Assembly: GCA_948439405.1 (NCBI GenBank)
Contig: CAOJNB010000012.1
Location: forward strand, 1-47,400
Reading direction: 5' to 3'
DNA from: an uncultured Coriobacteriaceae bacterium
Lineage (GTDB): Bacteria > Actinomycetota > Coriobacteriia > Coriobacteriales > Atopobiaceae
DNA length: 47,400 nt
This document shows positions 42,629 to 47,400 of the stretch, piece by piece (the stretch's first letter is position 1; each line of letters begins with the position of its first letter). The translations under genes and the position numbers were made by a program. The notes beneath the pieces are model-generated. The model saw nothing but the letters and a program-made list of their open reading frames with translations, did no database searches and was not told where the DNA came from.

Positions 42629-43111
42629 ATGGGCGAGGCGGAACGGCGCACGGACGACGTCGACGAGCGCTGGATGCGCGTCGCGCTCGAGGAGGCCGCC
42701 GTCGCCGCCGACGAGGGTGAGGTCCCGGTCGGCGCCGTCGTGGTGTGCGACGGGGTCGAGGTCGCCCGCGGGCACAACCGGCGCGAGGGCGACGCGGACC
42801 CCGCGGCCCACGCCGAGTTCCTCGCGATGGAGCGCGCCGCCGCCGCCCTCGGCCGCTGGCGGCTCACGGGCTGCACGGTGTACGTGACCCTCGAGCCCTG
42901 CCTCATGTGCGCCGGCCTCATGGTGAACGCGCGGGTCGACCGCTGCGTGTACGGCGCCTCCGACCCGAAGGGCGGCGCGCTCGGCACCCTCTACGACGTG
43001 AGCGGCGACGACCGCCTCAACCACGCGTTCGACGTCCGACGCGGCGTGCTCGGCGACGAGTGCGCCGAGGCGCTGCGCGCGTTCTTCCGCGCGCGCCGGC
43101 GGAGCCGGTGA
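42629..43111 (+). CDS. tadA: tRNA-specific adenosine deaminase
   Basis: TadA converts A34 to inosine in tRNA-Arg(ACG). The 160-residue protein has RWMRVALEEAAVAADEGEVP (residues ~15-34) and VPVGAVVV. The zinc and catalytic motif is AAHAEFLAM, and the second zinc motif is EPCLMCAGLMVNARV, followed by GASDPKGGALGTLYD. ATG 42629 follows GGGGAGG at close spacing. It is divergent from tRNA-Ser. Confidence 0.94.
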   Translation: MGEAERRTDDVDERWMRVALEEAAVAADEGEVPVGAVVVCDGVEVARGHNRREGDADPAAHAEFLAMERAAAALGRWRLTGCTVYVTLEPCLMCAGLMVNARVDRCVYGASDPKGGALGTLYDVSGDDRLNHAFDVRRGVLGDECAEALRAFFRARRRSR

Positions 43112-43151
43112 GGCCCCCGCGCCCGCTTGGCCCCAGATGGGGCGCCCGCCC

Positions 43152-43330
43152 TCGTTCCCTCTGCGATCCTTGCATCCGACCTGCGGTTTCGTGACCCGTT
43201 TTTGTGCGTGCGCATAAGTTCGCGGGAATTCGGCGTGCGACGACGAATCGGCCGGCGGTCGAGGGCTTGTGCGTACGCACGGATTCGGCCTGCAAAAGCG
43301 CAGGTCGCAGACAAGGGTTCTGAGAGAGGC
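43152..43330. repeat. Dispersed long inverted repeat, copy F
   Basis: The left arm contains CGACCTGCGGTTTCG (43177-43191) and the right arm AAAAGCGCAGGTCGCAGACA (from 43295), ending CAAGG. The inner cores are TTTTGTGCGTGCGCATAAGT (43200-43219) and GCTTGTGCGTACGCACGGAT (43265-43284). The centre matches copy D in the same orientation and copy G in the opposite one. It lies between convergent tadA and the helicase gene, and together with the hairpin at 43364 it fills that 321-bp gap. Confidence 0.88.
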
Positions 43331-43363
43331 ACCTACCCCCCCGCGGGGGCGCTCCCACGGGGG

Positions 43364-43397
43364 GCTCCCGCCCGGGACGCCGGTCCCGGGCGGGAGC
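43364..43397. terminator. Perfect 15-bp hairpin between tadA and the helicase gene
   Basis: GCTCCCGCCCGGGAC (43364-43378), loop GCCG, and its exact inverse (43383-43397). A CCCCC-GC-GGGGG palindrome lies nearby at about 43337. It sits 36 bp after the helicase stop on the minus strand. No T-tract follows, so termination may rely on the stem alone. Confidence 0.55.
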
Positions 43398-43432
43398 ATG
43401 TCCCGGGCGAGGGTCGGGGCCGGGGCCTGGAC

Positions 43433-44713
43433 CTACGTGTGCCGCCCGTAGCGCCCGCCGGCGGGGCCGCGTCCGCGCGAGCGCGACCCGCGGAACATCG
43501 TGCGCGTCGGCTTCTTCGTGCCGCGGTGCGCGTTGGGCACGATGCGGTGGGCGTCGTAGTCGAAGCCCTCGAGGTCCCACACGGGCACGAGCTTGCCCAT
43601 GAAGTACTCGATCTCGCGCAGGGGGCTGATCTCGTCGGGGGCGACGAAGGTGTAGGCCTGCCCGGCGGCGCCGGCGCGGCCGGTGCGGCCGATGCGGTGC
43701 ACGTAGTCCTCGGGGTCGAGGGGCACGTCGAAGTTGACGACGGCGTCGATGCCGGACACGTCGATGCCCCTGCTCATCACGTCGGTGGCGACGAGCACCT
43801 GGACGCGGCCGTCGCGGAAGCGCGTCAGCGCCCGCTCGCGCGCCTTCTGCGGTCGGTCGGCGTGCATGACCTCGGCGGTGAACCCGGCGCGCTTGAGGGT
43901 GGCGGCCACGTCGTCGACGCGCTGCTTCGTGCGGCAGAACACGAGGACGCGCTCCGGGGCGTCGCGGCGCACCAGCGCCTCGAGCAGCCTCGTCTTCTGC
44001 CCCTGGGTGACGGGCATGAGGTGCTCCTCGACCGTCTCGGCCGTCTCGCCGATGTGGGCGATCTCCACGACGGCGGGGTCGTGCAGCATCGCGTCCGCCG
44101 TCGACTTGATGGCCGGCGGGATGGTCGCGGAGAACAGCAGCGTCTGTCGCTGGTCGGGAATCTCGTGGAGGATGCGGCGCACGCTGGGCCAGAAGCCCAT
44201 GTCGAGCATGCGGTCCGCCTCGTCGAGCACGAGGACCTCGACCTGGGAGAGGCTCACCGCGCGGCGGTCCATGAGGTCGATCAGGCGCCCGGGGGTCGCG
44301 ACGAGCATGTCGCAGCCCGCCGAGATGGCCTCGATCTGGGGCTCGTACTTGGCGCCGCCCACGACCACGACGCCGCGCTGGCCCGTCTCGCCGCACACGA
44401 CGGACACGACGTCCTCGATCTGCTGCGCGAGCTCGCGGGTGGGCGTCACGACGAGCGCGAAGGGACCGCGGCGCCCCTTGCGCGCGCCCGCCCGGGGGCC
44501 GTAGCCGTCTCGGGCGATGCGCTGGAGCGTCGGCAGGGCGAAGGCCGCCGTCTTGCCGGTGCCCGTCTGGGCGGAGGCCACGAGGTCGCGCCCCTCGAGG
44601 ACGAGCGGGATCGAGGCGGCCTGCACGGGCGTCGGCTCGGCGAAGCCGAGCGCGTCCACGCCGGCGAGGATGCGCTCGTCGAGCCCGGTCGATGCGAAGG
44701 ATTCAGTTGACAT
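43433..44713 (-). CDS. DEAD-box ATP-dependent RNA helicase
   Basis: This 426-residue helicase core has the Q motif (FAEPTPVQAASIP), motif I AQTGTGKT (~47-54), PTRELA, TPGR, motif II DEAD, motif III SAT, motif V ATDVMSRGIDV and motif VI HRIGRTGR. A short basic Arg/Gly-rich tail (SRSRGRGPAGGRYGRH) follows, typical of RhlE-like enzymes acting in ribosome assembly or RNA decay. ATG 44713 is preceded by AGGAAC. It lies downstream of the nitroreductase gene on the same strand. Confidence 0.94.
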   Translation of the reverse strand: MSTESFASTGLDERILAGVDALGFAEPTPVQAASIPLVLEGRDLVASAQTGTGKTAAFALPTLQRIARDGYGPRAGARKGRRGPFALVVTPTRELAQQIEDVVSVVCGETGQRGVVVVGGAKYEPQIEAISAGCDMLVATPGRLIDLMDRRAVSLSQVEVLVLDEADRMLDMGFWPSVRRILHEIPDQRQTLLFSATIPPAIKSTADAMLHDPAVVEIAHIGETAETVEEHLMPVTQGQKTRLLEALVRRDAPERVLVFCRTKQRVDDVAATLKRAGFTAEVMHADRPQKARERALTRFRDGRVQVLVATDVMSRGIDVSGIDAVVNFDVPLDPEDYVHRIGRTGRAGAAGQAYTFVAPDEISPLREIEYFMGKLVPVWDLEGFDYDAHRIVPNAHRGTKKPTRTMFRGSRSRGRGPAGGRYGRHT

Positions 44714-44808
44714 GCGTTGCAGTTCCTACTTCCGTTCCGTGGTTCTTCGGGACCGCCTCCGCGGTCGGCCGGGAGGGCGGGAGGTCGGGAGGCCGGGCGT
44801 CCGACGCC

Positions 44809-45348
44809 CTACCTGACGCGGACGACGGTGTTCTCGCGGCGCGGCGCGGGCGCGGGCAGCGGGCCGTCCGCGTAGCCGAGGATGCAGTTGCCCACGCCGA
44901 CGTAGTCGCCCTCGACGCCCCACTTCGCGAGGAGCTCCCTGCCCTCGTCGGAGTCGAACATCTCGCGGGCGCGGTGGACCCAGCAGCCGGCCACGCCCTG
45001 GGCGTGGGCCGCGAGCAGCATGTTGCCGATCACGAGCGCGCCGTCCTCGACGGCGGTGGTGCGCTCGCGCTCGGTGAGCACGACGATGACGACGGGCGCG
45101 CCGTAGAAGGGGTCGCCCGGTCGGCGGCTCGCGCCGGCGGTCTCGGTCAGGACGGCGTCGTTCATGCGCGAGAGCCGGTCGCGCGTCTCCCGGTCCTCGA
45201 CGACCACGAGCTTCCAGGGCTGCTTGCCGCCGCCGGTCGGCGCGTACAGCCCCGCCTCGACGATCCTGTCGAGGACCTCCGGCTCGATGGGCCTGTCCTG
45301 GTACTTGCGGCAGGAGCGACGGGTGAGCAGCGCCTCCATGGCATCCAT
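44809..45348 (-). CDS. Nitroreductase-family FMN oxidoreductase
   Basis: This 179-residue protein begins AMEALLTRRSCRKYQDRPI, where the RRSxRxY segment binds the FMN phosphate. It continues LDRIVEAGLYAPTGGGKQPW (a typical A-P-S/T-G-x-N-x-Q-P variant), then VIVVLTERE, GALVIGNMLLAAHAQGVAGCWVH and ILGYADGPLPAPAPRRE. Such enzymes reduce nitro compounds, quinones or flavins with NAD(P)H. ATG 45348 follows GAGGGGACG; ATG 45339 is also possible, while longer starts run into the metA promoter. It is divergent from metA. Confidence 0.9.
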   Translation of the reverse strand: MDAMEALLTRRSCRKYQDRPIEPEVLDRIVEAGLYAPTGGGKQPWKLVVVEDRETRDRLSRMNDAVLTETAGASRRPGDPFYGAPVVIVVLTERERTTAVEDGALVIGNMLLAAHAQGVAGCWVHRAREMFDSDEGRELLAKWGVEGDYVGVGNCILGYADGPLPAPAPRRENTVVRVR

Positions 45349-45406
45349 GAGATCACGTCCCCTCTGGGACCCCGCGCGGCCGGCGGGGCGGCGTACCGTA
45401 CGCACC

Positions 45407-45426
45407 TATAATAGGAGCTTGGCTCC
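45407..45426 (+). promoter_or_regulatory. metA -10 box and adjacent inverted repeat
   Basis: A consensus TATAAT (45407-45412) is followed at once by GGAGC-TTG-GCTCC (45414-45426), which overlaps the expected transcription start. The repeat could be an operator. The -35 box is unclear. Confidence 0.6.
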
Positions 45427-45454
45427 GCAACCGCGACAGACAGGACGCACGCCC

Positions 45455-46420
45455 ATGCCCATCAGGATCCCCGACGGACTTCCCGCAAAGCAGACGCTCC
45501 GCGACGAGCGCATCTTCGCCCTCGAGGAGGACGTCGCGTCGGGGCAGGACATCCGCCCGCTCAAGATCGCGATCCTGAACCTGATGCCGAAGAAGATCGA
45601 GACGGAGACGCAGATCCTGCGCCTGCTCTCGAAGTCGCCCATCCAGGTGGACGTGGACTTCATGCGCGTGTCGACCCACGAGTCCACCCACGTCTCGCGC
45701 GACCACCTCGTCAAGTTCTACGAGACCTTCGACACCTACCGCTCCGAGAACTACGACGGCCTCATCGTCACCGGCGCCCCCGTCGAGCAGATGGACTACG
45801 AGGACGTGGACTACATCGACGAGCTGTGGGAGATCGTCGACTGGAGCCAGGGGCACGTGTTCTCGACCATGTACCTGTGCTGGGGCGCGCTCGCCGGGCT
45901 CTACCACCTCTACGGCATCCCCAAGCACCAGCTGCCGGAGAAGCTGTTCGGCGTCTTCCCCCAGCGCCTCATGGACGAGTACAACTTCCTCACCAACGGC
46001 TTCGACGAGGTCCACGCGATGCCGCACTCGCGCCACGCCGACATCGACCCCGCCGACCTCGTCCCCCATCCCGAGCTCCAGGTGCTCTCGAAGGGCGCGA
46101 CGAGCGGCCCCGCGCTGATCGCCACGCCCGACTTCCACGAGGTCTACGTGCTCGGCCACTACGAGTACGGGCGCGACACCCTGGCCGACGAGTACCGCCG
46201 CGACCGGGACGCCGGCCTGCCCATCGCGCTCCCGGAGAACTACTTCCCCGGCAACGACCCGCGCAAGCAGCCGATCTTCACCTGGCGCTCGCACGCCAAC
46301 CTGCTCTATCGCAACTGGCTGAACTGGGTCTACCAGATGACGCCGTACGACCGCGACGAGATCCCGCAGGCCATCAGCGAGCTTCGCTCCCAGACCTACG
46401 AGATGGCGAAGAAGTTCTAG
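45455..46420 (+). CDS. metA: Homoserine O-acyltransferase MetA, predicted acetyl-specific
   Basis: MetA activates homoserine for methionine synthesis (321 residues). The acyl-enzyme Cys lies in YLCWGALAGLYHLYG, with the catalytic His/Glu region in VLGHYEYGRDTLADEY. In TGAPVEQMDYEDVDY a Glu sits where E. coli MetA has the Gly that gives succinyl-CoA preference. By the established Glu/Gly rule this predicts acetyl-CoA use. The start is ATG 45455, about 36 nt after the expected transcription start. A T-tailed terminator follows at 46470. Confidence 0.93.
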   Translation: MPIRIPDGLPAKQTLRDERIFALEEDVASGQDIRPLKIAILNLMPKKIETETQILRLLSKSPIQVDVDFMRVSTHESTHVSRDHLVKFYETFDTYRSENYDGLIVTGAPVEQMDYEDVDYIDELWEIVDWSQGHVFSTMYLCWGALAGLYHLYGIPKHQLPEKLFGVFPQRLMDEYNFLTNGFDEVHAMPHSRHADIDPADLVPHPELQVLSKGATSGPALIATPDFHEVYVLGHYEYGRDTLADEYRRDRDAGLPIALPENYFPGNDPRKQPIFTWRSHANLLYRNWLNWVYQMTPYDRDEIPQAISELRSQTYEMAKKF

Positions 46421-46469
46421 CGGCAGGCCGCGGCGCGGGGACGCGTCCCGCCGGGAGCGCGTCCCGCCG

Positions 46470-46514
46470 CCCGCAGCCCCCGCCGTCCGGGCTCGCGGGT
46501 TTGGTCTCCCTTTG
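46470..46514 (+). terminator. metA terminator
   Basis: CCCGCAGCCC (46470-46479) pairs with GGGCT-C-GCGGG (46489-46499, one bulged C), followed by TTTGGTCTCCCTTT. Repeat copy G starts in this tail. Confidence 0.75.
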
Positions 46515-46681
46515 CGGCGCGTACGTACCAACTGGGCGTTCGCGGGCCGAATCCGTGCGTACGCGCAAGTCCTCGACCGCCGGCCGATTCGTCGCCGCGT
46601 GCCGAAATCCCGTGAACTTATGCGCACGCACAAAAACGTCCCGCAAAACCGCAGGTCGCAGACAAGGAGCACGAAGGAGAC
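46503..46681. repeat. Dispersed long inverted repeat, copy G
   Basis: The left arm is of the CAACTGG type (GTACCAACTGGGCGTTCG, 46524-46541). The right arm is of the GACCTGCGG type (AACCGCAGGTCGCAGACA from 46647, then CAAGG), so the arms are a mixed pair as in copy C. The inner cores are CGAATCCGTGCGTACGCGC (46549-46567) and GAACTTATGCGCACGCACA (46614-46632). The centre is that of D and F, inverted. From 46682 to 46829 nothing further was recognised. Confidence 0.88.
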
Positions 46682-46829
46682 GCAACAGGCCGGGCATCAG
46701 TCCCCACTTGTTCGGCGTCCCCGTCCGAACGCCGGTCGCCGCTGGGACGGCCGCCACGGGCAGACGGGCGGGTGGGGCCCGCGGCCGGGACGCGTGAAGG
46801 GCCGCCGCCCTCGCCCGTTCGCCCATATC

Positions 46830-46876
46830 GTGCGGTTGAGAAAATCTACATCGTCCGCACTTACATTTTGTATAGG
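46830..46876 (+). promoter_or_regulatory. dnaK promoter region
   Basis: An AT-rich stretch with a TATAGG -10 box at 46871-46876, the same box as the TetR promoter. Upstream is an inverted repeat GTGCGG (46830-46835) / CCGCAC (46855-46860) with 19 nt between the arms. TTGAGA at 46836 is a poor -35 candidate because of spacing. Neither a HAIR nor a CIRCE heat-shock operator is recognisable. Confidence 0.4.
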
Positions 46877-46946
46877 ATTGACCCACAAGGGTATCTAAGG
46901 GACGAACGAGCATCCCACGAGCAGAGCAGCAGGCCTGAAAGGACTG

Positions 46947-47400
46947 ATGAGCATGGGCAAGACTATCGGCATCGACCTGGGCACCACCAACTCGGCGATG
47001 GCCGTCCTCGAGGGCGGCCAGCCGACCATCATCGTCAACGCGGAGGGCGAGCGCACCACCCCGTCCGTCGTCGGCTTCCGCGCCGACGGCGAGCGCATCG
47101 TGGGCAAGGCGGCCAAGAACCAGGCCGTCACCAACCCGCAGAACACCGTCTTCTCGATCAAGCGCTTCATGGGCCGTCGCTTCGACGAGGTCTCGAGCGA
47201 GCTCAAGACCGTGCCCTACAACGTGAAGAGCGGCCAGGGCGGGCGCGCCGTCGTCGAGATCGACGGCGAGGACTTCACCCCCGAGCAGATCAGCGCCATG
47301 ATTCTCTCCAAGATGAAGGCCGACGCCGAGAAGTACCTGGGCGACACCGTCACCGACGCCGTCATCACCGTCCCGGCCTACTTCAACGACGCCCAGCGCC
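46947..47400 (+). CDS. dnaK: Chaperone DnaK, 3'-truncated by window edge
   Basis: This is the first ~151 residues of the Hsp70 ATPase domain. The phosphate-1 loop is [16 protein letters not shown] at ~4-19. [41 protein letters not shown] ([20 protein letters not shown]) and [14 protein letters not shown] follow. The frame stays open to the window end. ATG 46947 with GAAAGGA upstream is preferred, giving M-S-M-G-K; ATG 46953 is the second choice. This probably begins a dnaK-grpE-dnaJ type operon beyond the window (inference). Confidence 0.97.
   Translation, partial: MSMGKTIGIDLGTTNSAMAVLEGGQPTIIVNAEGERTTPSVVGFRADGERIVGKAAKNQAVTNPQNTVFSIKRFMGRRFDEVSSELKTVPYNVKSGQGGRAVVEIDGEDFTPEQISAMILSKMKADAEKYLGDTVTDAVITVPAYFNDAQR

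Noticed and set aside
46682..46946. HAIR or CIRCE operator before dnaK
   Set aside because: Neither CTTGAGT-N7-ACTCAAG nor TTAGCACTC-N9-GAGTGCTAA is present even in weak form.

Overview
This 47.4 kb window is chromosomal DNA of a very G+C-rich bacterium whose codon third positions are almost always G or C. Gene content and order (rpsK-rpsD-rpoA-rplQ-ecfA-ecfT-truA, tilS-hpt-ftsH, AIM24, C_GCAxxG_C_C and DUF362 proteins, MetA rather than MetX) point to the Actinomycetota, most likely class Coriobacteriia. That placement is inference from gene content. No prophage, CRISPR array or intact insertion sequence was seen.

Layout. 1-2530: end of the ribosomal/RNA polymerase alpha operon. 2658-6093: a fused double-ATPase ECF transporter subunit, EcfT and TruA, translationally coupled. 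6097-9013: a His-rich permease, a degenerate LytR-CpsA-Psr protein and a ferredoxin-tailed aldo/keto reductase. 9452-11498: a glycosyltransferase and a patatin-like lipase. 11823-13951: a rearranged patch with a truncated, frameshifted PTS-type regulator head to head with a truncated HAD phosphatase, then an intact HAD paralogue. 14167-14819: a Phd/RelE toxin-antitoxin pair. 14992-17605: DUF362, C_GCAxxG_C_C and a WalJ-like hydrolase. 17715-25655: tilS, hpt, ftsH, an aminotransferase, a PHP phosphoesterase, exonuclease III and a sirtuin. 25982-31803: an orphan HipB-like regulator, an SdpI-like membrane protein, a four-gene redox operon with a divergent, frameshifted LysR gene, and a TetR gene. 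31960-34404: metNIQ behind a methionine-rich, apparently leaderless leader ORF. 34689-38560: folP-folK fusion, birA, coaX, rpmE. 38668-46420: AIM24, LOG, an FGGY kinase, lemA, tRNA-Ser, tadA, a DEAD-box helicase, a nitroreductase and metA. The window ends inside dnaK.

The most striking unexplained structure is a dispersed family of about 165-185 bp long inverted repeats: six full copies and one half copy, near 3.5, 9.1, 11.6, 25.7, 31.8, 43.2 and 46.6 kb. Each has a conserved outer arm (CCTTG..CAAGG) and a conserved inner core (CTTRTGCGYACGMACGRAT). Several copies directly abut intrinsic terminators, copies occur in both orientations, and one lies in frame between the two ATPase domains of the ECF protein. 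The second notable signal is the Met-rich leader ORF in front of metNIQ, which suggests ribosome-mediated sensing of methionine. Two reading frames are broken at G/C homopolymers, and a single deletion junction can be located to within a few bases near 12575.
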